Shown here: positions 57,026 to 64,000 of the stretch, one piece after another
How positions within the stretch are numbered: the stretch's first letter is position 1
Layout of the letters: each line of letters opens with the position of its first letter
Source: Streptomyces sp. NBC_00341
GTDB lineage: Bacteria > Actinomycetota > Actinomycetes > Streptomycetales > Streptomycetaceae
Direction of reading: 5' to 3'
Length of the DNA: 64,000 nt
Assembly: GCF_041435055.1 (NCBI RefSeq)
Contig: NZ_CP108002.1
Span: 8,432,001 to 8,496,000, forward strand
Program-made: the position numbers and the translations under genes
The notes under the pieces: generated by a model
What the model was told of the DNA's origin: nothing
Seen by the model: only the letters and a program-made list of their open reading frames with translations
The model's database searches: none

Positions 57026-57736
57026 ATGAATGGGACACCCGACGAAGGCGCGCACCGCACGAGGGCCCGGCGGCGCGACGTCACACTCATCGCCCTCGCC
57101 GCCGCCCTGCTCCTGGCCGGTGGGCTGCTGCTGGCTCTGGGAACCAGCCGGCAGCAGCCCGCTCCACCCCCTGCCGCAGAGAAGGGGGGCCCGGTCGCCA
57201 CCGAACAGCCCCCGGCGACGCGGCAGGGGGCGCGGAGCCCGGCACCGTCCGGGAAGCCGCGCACCGAGGCGCTGCCCGCGTCCCGGCCCGTCAGCATCAC
57301 GATTCCCTCGCTCAAGGTGACCTCCACCCTGGAGGAGCTCGGGCTCGGCAAGGACCGGGCCATGGAGACCCCGCGGGACCCGGACAAGGCCGGCTGGTAC
57401 CGGCCCGGGGCCACGCCCGGAGCCGTGGGGCCCGCCGTGATCGCGGGGCATGTCACCTGGAACGGGGCCCCCGGGGTGTTCTTCGGGCTCGGCAAGCTCG
57501 GTCCCGGTGACCGGATCAGCGTTCGGCGCGCGGACGGGCGGACCGCCGATTTCACCGTCGACCGGACCGCGCTCTACCCCAAGGACCGGTTCCCCACCGT
57601 CGAGGTGTACCGCAACCTCGATCATGCCGGGCTCCGCCTGATCACCTGTGGCGGCGACTACTCCAAGAACGACAGCCACTACGCCGACAACGTCGTCGTG
57701 TACGCCACACTCACCGGCAGCCACGGCCACGGGTAG
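57026..57736 (+). CDS. Class F sortase
   Basis: A 236-residue membrane-anchored transpeptidase. One N-terminal helix (residues 18-42) and a Pro/Ala-rich linker precede the sortase barrel. The catalytic His is in VIAGHVTW, the Cys in LRLITCGG, and the closing strand NVVVYATL follows. Class F sortases are actinobacterial housekeeping-like enzymes with poorly known substrates; here the adjacent CHRD-like protein is the obvious candidate. No other sortase or pilin gene is nearby. Confidence 0.87.
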   Translation: MNGTPDEGAHRTRARRRDVTLIALAAALLLAGGLLLALGTSRQQPAPPPAAEKGGPVATEQPPATRQGARSPAPSGKPRTEALPASRPVSITIPSLKVTSTLEELGLGKDRAMETPRDPDKAGWYRPGATPGAVGPAVIAGHVTWNGAPGVFFGLGKLGPGDRISVRRADGRTADFTVDRTALYPKDRFPTVEVYRNLDHAGLRLITCGGDYSKNDSHYADNVVVYATLTGSHGHG

Positions 57737-58153
57737 GGCAGTCGGGCACTACTTCGGCCGTACAGGTGAAGCCGGTACCGGATCAGCTCCGGTTCCAATC
57801 CGGCGGCCCCGTGGCTCCGAATGACTGACGGAGCGGGGCTCACGGCGAGAGGTCCGCCTCAGCCGCTCGGGGCCGGGCCGGCGATCCGGCGGGATCCGGC
57901 CCTGAGCGTGCGTCACCCCCACACGTGCACCGGACCCGTCAACGGGACCCAGCCACCGCACGGGCCCGCCGTCCGGAGCCGAGACCATCGGATTCGGACA
58001 GCGGGCCGAGGAGCCGGAACTCCTTCGGTGGCCCCGTCGTCCGCTGCGCAGGTCCCGTGCCGGCTCGACAACCTCCACTCGTGAGCCGGAGCGGGACAGG
58101 CGGTCTGCCGGTGCCTGCAGCCGGCAGACCGCACCCGCCACCGTCTGCCGTAC
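57737..58153. other. Non-coding gap between convergent genes
   Basis: A 417-bp region between the ends of the sortase and GOLPH3 genes. Short ORFs here have no protein-like composition and no ribosome-binding sites. It contains the terminator at 58100-58132; I see nothing else of note. Confidence 0.55.
58100..58132. terminator. 12-bp hairpin terminator after the GOLPH3 gene
   Basis: GCGGTCTGCCGG (58100-58111) and CCGGCAGACCGC (58121-58132) form a perfect 12-bp stem with a nine-base loop. It lies 21 bp past the stop of the minus-strand GOLPH3-like gene and could also stop transcripts from the sortase side. Confidence 0.75.
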
Positions 58154-58807
58154 TCAGCTTCCCCAGCCGCCGCCGACCGCCCTGCTCGACAGGTACGAGT
58201 CCCGCAGCGCCGCGCGCAGGCCCGGAACGATGCCGTCGTACCGCGTGGCGAGCCGCTTGAGCGTCTGCTTGTGCTCGCGGCGTTCCTTACCGGTGAACAC
58301 GCTGGTCACCTCGGCCTCGGCCGCGAACACGGCCATGGTCAGCTCGTCCACCGGGAGCGATGCCGGATCGCCGTCGAGGAGTACGGCGTCGCGAATCCGC
58401 CCCTGAAGGGCGCGCACCTGTTCCGGGGCGTTGACGACGACCCGGTCGACGGGCACCAGGCCCAGTCGCTTCTCGTGGTGGACCGTGATCGCGCCCGTCC
58501 CGGCAAGCTGCTCACGGACCGGCTTCTCGGCGGTGTGGGCCTTGTTGTGCACGAACCGGAGCCAGCGCTTCGGCTTCTCCGTGGGCAGGTCGCGCCACAC
58601 CTCGGCGAGGAAGAGATCGCCCGGCGGCGTGGCGGCGCGTCGGACGACCTTGCCTCCCTCGGCGCCGAGCAGGCCGTCGACGGCCAGTTGGGTCAGCGCC
58701 CCGGCGCGCAGCAGCTGGCCGCGCCCCTGGAGGTTGGTGAGTTCGAATTTCTCGTCGTCCACGGTGTAGCAGAGCAGGTAAAGGTTCTGGGGCAGTGACC
58801 GGCGCAT
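58154..58807 (-). CDS. GOLPH3/VPS74 (GPP34) family protein
   Basis: A 217-residue soluble protein of the GPP34 family, with NLYLLCYTVDDEKFELTN at the start and repeated helical segments ending LRAALRDSYLSSRA. Eukaryotic members bind phosphatidylinositol-4-phosphate at the Golgi; bacterial members are common in Streptomyces but their role is largely unknown. It has no signal peptide or membrane helix. The gene stands alone, with a terminator after it. Confidence 0.83.
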   Translation of the reverse strand: MRRSLPQNLYLLCYTVDDEKFELTNLQGRGQLLRAGALTQLAVDGLLGAEGGKVVRRAATPPGDLFLAEVWRDLPTEKPKRWLRFVHNKAHTAEKPVREQLAGTGAITVHHEKRLGLVPVDRVVVNAPEQVRALQGRIRDAVLLDGDPASLPVDELTMAVFAAEAEVTSVFTGKERREHKQTLKRLATRYDGIVPGLRAALRDSYLSSRAVGGGWGS

Positions 58808-59243
58808 GTGTCTTCCTCTGCCTTCGTCGGAATCGCGTGGGCGCGGCGCGGCGACCCGTGCGAAGCGCCTGCCCGGTGCGAGCGAGCCGAATCATCCCGA
58901 AGCGCAGAGCGTGCGGAGTCGAAGCGCTTCCGTTCCCGCTCCAGGTCTCCCGTCCGGGACACGCGCGTTGGCACGGCGAAAGTCGGCCAGTTTGTGATCG
59001 GCGCAGGCCGTTCCCGCCGCGGGACGCGGAACCGCCGACACCGCTCGCCGGGGCCGGACCATGTGTCGTGACGTGGGGGACGGCGACCGGATGGCCACCG
59101 GTTCCGTCATCCCGCCACGCCGCCCCTGACCCTGCGTCGGACCGCCGGCTTCGATCGCGTCCGGTGTCGATTTTCAGACGAAACGATAAATCTACCGTTT
59201 CGGACGACACCGCACTGGTCGATATTGTCCCGGAAGGCCTGGT
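58808..59243. other. Non-coding upstream region of the GOLPH3 gene
   Basis: A 436-bp gap between two minus-strand genes that must hold the promoter of the GOLPH3 gene. It includes an AT-rich inverted repeat at 59179-59202 and a 10-bp palindrome GAAGCGCTTC at 58921-58930. No convincing gene was seen. Confidence 0.5.
59179..59202. promoter_or_regulatory. Inverted repeat CGAAACG-N10-CGTTTCG
   Basis: Perfect 7-bp arms (59179-59185 and 59196-59202) flank the AT-rich spacer ATAAATCTAC. The low-GC core stands out in this sequence. It could be an operator, a promoter core (TAGATT on the minus strand) or a terminator for the gene ending at 59244. Confidence 0.4.
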
Positions 59244-60602
59244 TCATTGCTTGACGGGACTGAGCACACCGCTCACGTTCAGGACTTCGTGGCACTCCTG
59301 CGCACGACGTCCGGTGGCCGGTGTCCCCGGCTTCGCACAGGTCACGTTGACGGTCACGGTGTCGTTCTCGGTGATCTTGATGGGGGTGACCCAGTGGTAG
59401 TCCTGGTTGCGGAAGGTCTCCAGCGCGATCGTGGTGATCTTGCGCCCGCCGAACGTGATCGTGAGCACTCCCTCGTCGCCCTGGAAGTTGGCGACGACGA
59501 TGTCCGTGATCCCGAAGGCGTGGTCCTCGGGCACCTTGTACGTACCGGCGTTGCTCGTTCCGCCGGATGTCTTCAGGTCGATGGTGGCCGAACTCTGCTG
59601 CCCGCCGCCCGCCGAGGTCCCGTCGCCGCCCGCGCCGGGCGTGGCTCCGGGGCTCGCTCCGGGCTGCGCACCCTTGTCGCCGCCGGACGGATTGCCCTTC
59701 TCGCCGCCCGAACCGGTGCCCGGCGACTGGCTGTCCTGCGCGCCGCCCGGATTGGGGCGCGCCTGGACCTCCTTCGTGGCGGCCTCCTTCGCCGCGCTGC
59801 GCACCGCCGGACGGACCAGGGTGAACCAGGCCAGCAGCAGCGCGAGCAGCGCCGCCAGCACGGCGAGCAGCCACTTCGGGAAGACCGGGATCTGGACGAA
59901 CTCGGCGTTCAGGGGCGGCCGGACGGCGGCCTCGTCGCGCCGTACCTCCTCCTGGCCGGCGGACTCGGCGGACTCGGTGGACTCCGAGGTGTCCACGGTG
60001 AACGGCCACACCACCGGGGAGCCGAACCACACCGGCTTGCCCGTGCGGACCCGCAGCCGGATCTCCGCCGTCTCGCCGGGCTCCAGCTTCGGCTTCGCGG
60101 GGGTGAACGTGAACCGAAGCTCCTCGCCCGCCTGGCCCGGGACGAAGCCCACCTGCGCCGGGGCGTTGCCCAGGTTGCGCACCGCGAGCCGGTAGCGGCC
60201 GCGCAGCCAGCCCCGCCGGCGGCGCGGCGCCAGCTCGGTGTGCAGCTCGCGGAACTCCTCGACGTGCACGGTGGTTTCCGGGACCCGCACCGACTCGGGG
60301 TGCTCGGCCGGCAGCACGCGCACGCCGAGAGGTATGTCGCCGGGCCTGGTCTCCGGCGAACGCGGCGGATCCAGGCGGATCGTCACCGTCTCGGACGTGC
60401 CGGGATAGAGGGAGACCCGTGGGGGTTCCACGGTGGCCCAGGGGGCGCAGTCCCCGACGACCTCCAGGCTGTACGCCTCGACGATGTCGCTGTCGTTGCG
60501 GACGGTCAGGCTGGTGGTGGCGGTGCTGCCCGGTGCCACGGTCACCGCCGGGATGTCGAGGCCGGGCGCGCTGGGGCCGGAAGGGGCTGCAGAAGGCGTC
60601 AC
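59244..60602 (-). CDS. Membrane-anchored protein with Ig-like N-terminal domains
   Basis: A 452-residue protein. Residues ~15-215 look like two beta-sandwich domains of the NEW3/alpha-galactosidase-associated type (SLTVRNDSDIVEAYSLEVVGDCAPWATVEPP, then YRLAVRNLGNAPAQVGFVPG). One transmembrane helix lies near 243-265 (WLLAVLAALLALLLAWFTLV), then a Gly/Pro/Ser linker and a C-terminal globular domain of about 110 residues with two cysteines. The N-terminal part is probably cytoplasmic and the C-terminal part outside. I do not know a function; similar proteins are annotated only as hypothetical or hydrolytic. Confidence 0.7.
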   Translation of the reverse strand: MTPSAAPSGPSAPGLDIPAVTVAPGSTATTSLTVRNDSDIVEAYSLEVVGDCAPWATVEPPRVSLYPGTSETVTIRLDPPRSPETRPGDIPLGVRVLPAEHPESVRVPETTVHVEEFRELHTELAPRRRRGWLRGRYRLAVRNLGNAPAQVGFVPGQAGEELRFTFTPAKPKLEPGETAEIRLRVRTGKPVWFGSPVVWPFTVDTSESTESAESAGQEEVRRDEAAVRPPLNAEFVQIPVFPKWLLAVLAALLALLLAWFTLVRPAVRSAAKEAATKEVQARPNPGGAQDSQSPGTGSGGEKGNPSGGDKGAQPGASPGATPGAGGDGTSAGGGQQSSATIDLKTSGGTSNAGTYKVPEDHAFGITDIVVANFQGDEGVLTITFGGRKITTIALETFRNQDYHWVTPIKITENDTVTVNVTCAKPGTPATGRRAQECHEVLNVSGVLSPVKQ

Positions 60603-60917
60603 ACCGTCACGCTAGAACCGCCGCACGTCCGCCGCGAGGAGCGCAAGGGCAAGACCCGGGCAGTCGCGGTGCCCGGGGAGTCAAGACCAACTCCACTGAA
60701 ACGGTGAGCTGTTGATCCGTACGCGCGACTCGCGAGCCCGCCGCCCGTGTCCGTGACGGCCGCTGTCCGTTCTCACGTCCCGCGGCTCCCACGTCCTTCT
60801 GCCCACGAAGCACTCCTCACGAACCCTCCGCATTTCCTCTGCTCACGAACCCTCTCCGAACGACCTCTTTCTCCACGAACCCTCTGCCCACGGACTCATG
60901 AATCAGGAACCCTGCCC
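60603..60917. other. Divergent intergenic region with direct repeats
   Basis: A 315-bp region between divergent genes. The part next to the LuxR gene (60800-60917) is strongly pyrimidine-rich on the plus strand and holds three exact repeats (60818-60884). No ORF with protein-like composition was seen. Confidence 0.55.
60818..60884 (+). repeat. Three direct repeats CACGAACCCTC upstream of the LuxR regulator
   Basis: Exact 11-bp copies lie at 60818-60828, 60844-60854 and 60874-60884, spaced 26 and 30 bases apart start to start. Degenerate versions (CACGAAGCACTC near 60804, GGAACCCTG near 60906) flank them. Regular spacing near a regulator start suggests binding sites. Confidence 0.6.
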
Positions 60918-61640
60918 ATGACCTGCCCAGAGCAGTACCGTCCGGCCGTGTCCGTCACCGCACCACGTCTCTCCGCCCAGGCACCGGCCGCGCACCGGAC
61001 CTCCCCGACCGACCGCGCGGACCAGGTGACCATCGCCGTCTACGCCGCCGACCCGGTCCTGCACGTCGGTGTCGTCCAGCAGTTACGCCGACGGCCCGAG
61101 GTGAGTCTCCTCGACGACGACGCGGCGGAACAGGCCCAGGTGTCGCTGGTCGTCGTCGACAGCGTCGACGACGACGTGGCAGCCCTCCTGCACCGGCTGC
61201 GGCACAACACCGCCACCCGCACCGGCCTCGTGGTCGGCACCCTCGGCGCGGGCGCCCTGCAACGCGTCATAGAGTGCGGCGTCTCCGCGGTACTGCGGCG
61301 CGCAGACGCGGGCCAGGACCAGCTTCTCCACCTGGTCCTGGCGATAGCCAACGGCGAGGGCGTGCTCCCTGGCGACCTGCTGGGCAAGCTGCTCACCCAT
61401 GTGGGCAGCCTCCAGCGCTCCGCGCTCGACCCCCGGAGCCTCTCGCTGTCCACGCTGACCACCCGCGAGGCGGACATGCTGCGCCTGGTGTCGGAAGGCC
61501 TGGACACCGTGGAGATAGCCCGCAAGACCGCCTACTCCGAACGGACCGTCAAGAACGTCCTGCACGAGATCATCACGCGGCTGCAACTGCGCAACCGGGC
61601 CCACGCGGTCGGCTACGCACTGCGCAACGGGCTGATCTGA
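60918..61640 (+). CDS. LuxR/NarL-type regulator with receiver-like N-terminus
   Basis: A 240-residue regulator. Residues ~38-150 resemble a degenerate receiver domain (VTIAVYAADPVLHVGVVQQL, then SLVVVDSVDDD), but the conserved phospho-acceptor surroundings are not clear. Residues ~172-236 are a LuxR helix-turn-helix (LTTREADMLRLVSEGLDTVEIARKTAYSERTVKNVLHEI). Similar proteins in Streptomyces neighbour secreted beta-propeller proteins, as here. ATG 60918 lies after AGGAA. No histidine kinase gene is adjacent. Confidence 0.83.
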   Translation: MTCPEQYRPAVSVTAPRLSAQAPAAHRTSPTDRADQVTIAVYAADPVLHVGVVQQLRRRPEVSLLDDDAAEQAQVSLVVVDSVDDDVAALLHRLRHNTATRTGLVVGTLGAGALQRVIECGVSAVLRRADAGQDQLLHLVLAIANGEGVLPGDLLGKLLTHVGSLQRSALDPRSLSLSTLTTREADMLRLVSEGLDTVEIARKTAYSERTVKNVLHEIITRLQLRNRAHAVGYALRNGLI

Positions 61641-61785
61641 CGGCGTCCGGGCACCGCGGAACTGCCCGAAAGCGCACCGCACGTTTCCCCCGGGTACGTC
61701 CCCGCCGCCCTGCCGCACCGCACGAGGGCCCGGCAGGGTGGCGGGGGACAGCCCGAAACCGCACCAGACAGCGAGGTGGACCGTG

Positions 61786-64000
61786 ATGCGCACCGCCGGC
61801 CCCGGTGGGCGGTTCCGCCCGGGAAGACTCGGGGCGTCGTTGCTGCTCCTGATCCCCCTGCTCGCGGTGACAACGGCCGCCGGGGAGGGCAGCGCAGAGC
61901 CCAGGCCGCAGGCGGCCGAAGCCGCGGCCACCCGGATCGCCTACGCCGGTACCCGCCACCGCAGCCTCGGCCAGGTGAAGACCGACACCCACAGCGCACC
62001 GCTGTTCGGCGAGGGCCCGGCCCACTTCGACCTCCAGCCGTCCGCGCTCGGGGACCAGATGGTCTTCGCGAGCCGCCGCGACGAGAAGGCACCGCAGGTC
62101 TACCTGCGGACCGCCGACGGGTCGGTGCGCAAACTGACCAGCGGCCGGTACGCCGGGCACCCCCAGCTGACCCCGGACGGCAGCTCCGTCGTGTTCGACT
62201 CCGCGGAGCCAGGGGGCGCGGACGGCGGCAAGCAGCGCGACCTGTGGATGGTGCGCACCGACGGCACCGGCCTCACCCGGCTCACCGACACCCCCTGGGA
62301 CGAGGAGTGCCCGACGGTCTCCCCGGACGGGCAGCGCCTGGCGTACTCCGGCGGCAACCAGCCTGCGGCCGGCATGCAGATCTACGTACGGCCCCTGGCG
62401 GGCGGCGACACCGCGGCTTCCCCGGGCGGCGACACCCTGCTCACAGACCCGGCCAACGGCGCGGCCACCGAGCCGGCCTGGAACCCGGTCGACGATCCCG
62501 CGCACCGCGACCAGATCGCGTACACCGCCGCAGGACCGCCGGGACCCCGGCTGCGGGTGACGGACGGGCGTACCGACGGGCCGCTGCTGGGGGGCGTACA
62601 GGCAGAGTGGCGTACCCACGGGGCAGCGTGGCTGCCCGACGGGGACGGCGTGCTGTTCCTGAGCCCGGACCGCACCTGCGACTGCGAGGGCGACTGGGAC
62701 CACGTGTTCCGGGTGCCCGCGCACTCCGACGGCACACCGGACCTGGAGCTCAGCGAGGACCGGGAGGTCGAATCGCCCACCTGGACCGGCACGGTCCAGG
62801 ACGGCGGTGTGGTGGTCGAGCGGATCTCCGCCGCCGGTCCGCACGAGGTGACGCTCCAGGACGCCCGGTCGGACGGTTCCGACCCCCGCGACCTGGGCCT
62901 GACGATCCTCAACGAGGACCCGGCCGCGGACACCGACACCGACCCCACGCACGACCCGCTCTTCCGGCCGGCCACGGGGGACCCGTGGACCGAGCGGCAG
63001 AACTACACGCCCGACGGCCGCAGGATCGTGGTGACCCGTTTCGAGGGCGAGGACGACAACCGCGTCGAGCGGATCTTGATGGTGGACGCCGACGGCTCCA
63101 ACAAGGCGTACATGAAACTCGACGGACGCGGACCGAAGGACTGGGACACCGACCCGACGTTCTCCCCGGACGGCAAGTACCTCGCCTTCACCCGGACTTC
63201 GCCCGGAGGAGTCGGCGACGCGGCGGGCCCCAGCAGCATCCTGATCGCGGACGTCGCGACCGGCGAGATCCGCGACCGGATCACCGCGCCGGCCGGGCAG
63301 CCCCAGGGCGGCGACGCCCAGCCCACCTGGTCTTCCGACGGCACCACCCTGGCCTTCACCCGCAACCAGGTGATCGACGGGGGCGGCGGCAACAAGCACA
63401 TCTGGACCGTGCCGGTGAACAATCTGGCCGCGCAGCGCGACCTGAGCGCCACGGCCTGCCCGGGGAGCTGCGAAGTCATCGACGACAGCCCGGCGTTCTC
63501 CCCGGACGGGCTCAGCATCGCCTTCAACCGGAAGAACGGCGGCGGCCTGACCGACCAGCGCAACGGCATCCTGCTGACCTCGCTGGCCGACGGCGGCTGC
63601 CAGGTACTGCTGCCCGAGGCCGCCCACAACCTCCCCGACGGCTGCCGCCAGGAGCTGCCGGACACCTCGCTCACCGGCCCCTTCCAGCCGCGCGACGCCG
63701 CCTGGACGGCCGACGGCACGGGCCTGGTCATCAGCTCCCGCGAGGCGCTCCCGGCCAACAGCCCGGAGAAGCTCTACCACCTGGACATCGCGACCTGCGC
63801 CCTCAGCCCGCTCACCACAGGTCTCCCCGGACGCCAGAAGGAACCCAGCGTCCAGCAGTCCGTGGACCTCGCGGTGCACGCGCCCGGCAACGTCCCGGCG
63901 GTGGCCGTCGGCCGCTCCACGACGATCCCCGTCGATGTGGTGAACAACGGCCCCGCCGCCTCCCCTGGCACCCGGCTGACCATCGCCCCGCCGCCCGGTG
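61786..64000 (+). CDS. Secreted TolB-like beta-propeller protein (3' truncated by window edge)
   Basis: At least 738 residues, still open at the window end. A signal peptide (LLLLIPLLAVTTAAG) is followed by a series of PD40/TolB-type blades marked by repeated (L/F)SPDG motifs: LTPDGSSVVFDS, VSPDGQRLAYS, FSPDGKYLAFTRT, SSDGTTLAFTRN and FSPDGLSIAFNRKN. The last residues (PAVAVGRSTTIPVDVVNNGPAASPGTRL) begin a DUF11-like beta-sandwich. GAGGTGG precedes ATG 61786 by six bases. Such proteins are thought to be extracellular binding or scaffold proteins. It lies 145 bp after the LuxR regulator, which may control it. Confidence 0.82.
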   Translation, partial: MRTAGPGGRFRPGRLGASLLLLIPLLAVTTAAGEGSAEPRPQAAEAAATRIAYAGTRHRSLGQVKTDTHSAPLFGEGPAHFDLQPSALGDQMVFASRRDEKAPQVYLRTADGSVRKLTSGRYAGHPQLTPDGSSVVFDSAEPGGADGGKQRDLWMVRTDGTGLTRLTDTPWDEECPTVSPDGQRLAYSGGNQPAAGMQIYVRPLAGGDTAASPGGDTLLTDPANGAATEPAWNPVDDPAHRDQIAYTAAGPPGPRLRVTDGRTDGPLLGGVQAEWRTHGAAWLPDGDGVLFLSPDRTCDCEGDWDHVFRVPAHSDGTPDLELSEDREVESPTWTGTVQDGGVVVERISAAGPHEVTLQDARSDGSDPRDLGLTILNEDPAADTDTDPTHDPLFRPATGDPWTERQNYTPDGRRIVVTRFEGEDDNRVERILMVDADGSNKAYMKLDGRGPKDWDTDPTFSPDGKYLAFTRTSPGGVGDAAGPSSILIADVATGEIRDRITAPAGQPQGGDAQPTWSSDGTTLAFTRNQVIDGGGGNKHIWTVPVNNLAAQRDLSATACPGSCEVIDDSPAFSPDGLSIAFNRKNGGGLTDQRNGILLTSLADGGCQVLLPEAAHNLPDGCRQELPDTSLTGPFQPRDAAWTADGTGLVISSREALPANSPEKLYHLDIATCALSPLTTGLPGRQKEPSVQQSVDLAVHAPGNVPAVAVGRSTTIPVDVVNNGPAASPGTRLTIAPPPG

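Noticed and set aside
59107..59250. Possible short minus-strand gene of about 46 codons between the membrane-anchored protein and GOLPH3
   Set aside because: Composition is Arg-rich and random-looking, there is no ribosome-binding site, and it overlaps the end of the upstream gene.
61573..63879. 768-codon minus-strand open frame at the window end
   Set aside because: The plus strand encodes a beta-propeller protein with repeated SPDG motifs and a signal peptide; the minus frame is its shadow.

Overview
The window is from a high-GC actinomycete, almost certainly a Streptomyces. Codons strongly prefer G or C in the third position, many starts are GTG, neighbouring genes often overlap by four bases (ATGA/GTGA), and the content is typical: a nonribosomal peptide synthetase (NRPS) with an MbtH partner, ABC-F resistance ATPases, BenE, a LysR-controlled beta-lactamase, a class F sortase, a GOLPH3-like protein, and short leader peptides of a kind often annotated in Streptomyces. 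No rRNA, tRNA, CRISPR array, insertion sequence or prophage was found.

Layout. 1-2.6 kb: the end of a TPR protein and a NicO-type metal transporter. 2.6-15.1 kb (minus strand): a compact biosynthetic operon, NRPS (C-A-T x3 plus thioesterase), MbtH protein, ABC ATPase and ABC permease. 15.5-17.7 kb: a small secreted peptide with a duplicated cysteine motif, a strong hairpin terminator, and an ABC exporter. 17.8-19.8 kb: BenE-type transporter and a divergent XRE/cupin regulator with a tandem palindromic operator between them. 19.8-23.4 kb: two ABC-F ATPases behind a nine-codon leader peptide and hairpin. 23.4-27.5 kb: a VWA/metallopeptidase-like protein, a MoxR ATPase and an unknown protein. 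27.6-32.5 kb: IclR regulator, VOC protein, DrrC/UvrA-like ATPase, glutathione-transferase-like enzyme.

32.6-42.3 kb is the most coherent metabolic system. Three related short leader peptides accompany an uptake ABC transporter, a GNAT acetyltransferase and four luciferase-like (LLM) flavin monooxygenases. This set resembles the Bacillus ytmI/yxe operons that salvage sulfur from S-modified cysteines. 42.4-45.2 kb matches the blaA-blaB-blaL beta-lactamase induction system of Streptomyces cacaoi. 46.4-52.5 kb is a translationally coupled polyol or sugar uptake and catabolism operon: DeoR regulator, binding protein, two permeases, zinc dehydrogenase, PfkB kinase. 52.5-64 kb holds an FdhF/YdeP-like molybdoenzyme, a DUF1345 protein, a CHRD-like protein with a class F sortase, a GOLPH3 protein, a membrane-anchored conserved protein, a LuxR-type regulator and an incomplete secreted beta-propeller protein.

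Best candidates for something undescribed: (1) the NRPS, whose three adenylation domains carry near-identical acidic pockets, plus the neighbouring secreted Cys-repeat peptide; (2) leader-peptide control of the organosulfur operon, including a leader inside the operon; (3) the leader/hairpin ahead of the ABC-F pair; (4) the MoxR/VWA/unknown trio. All functions are inferred from reading the sequence. No database search was possible.
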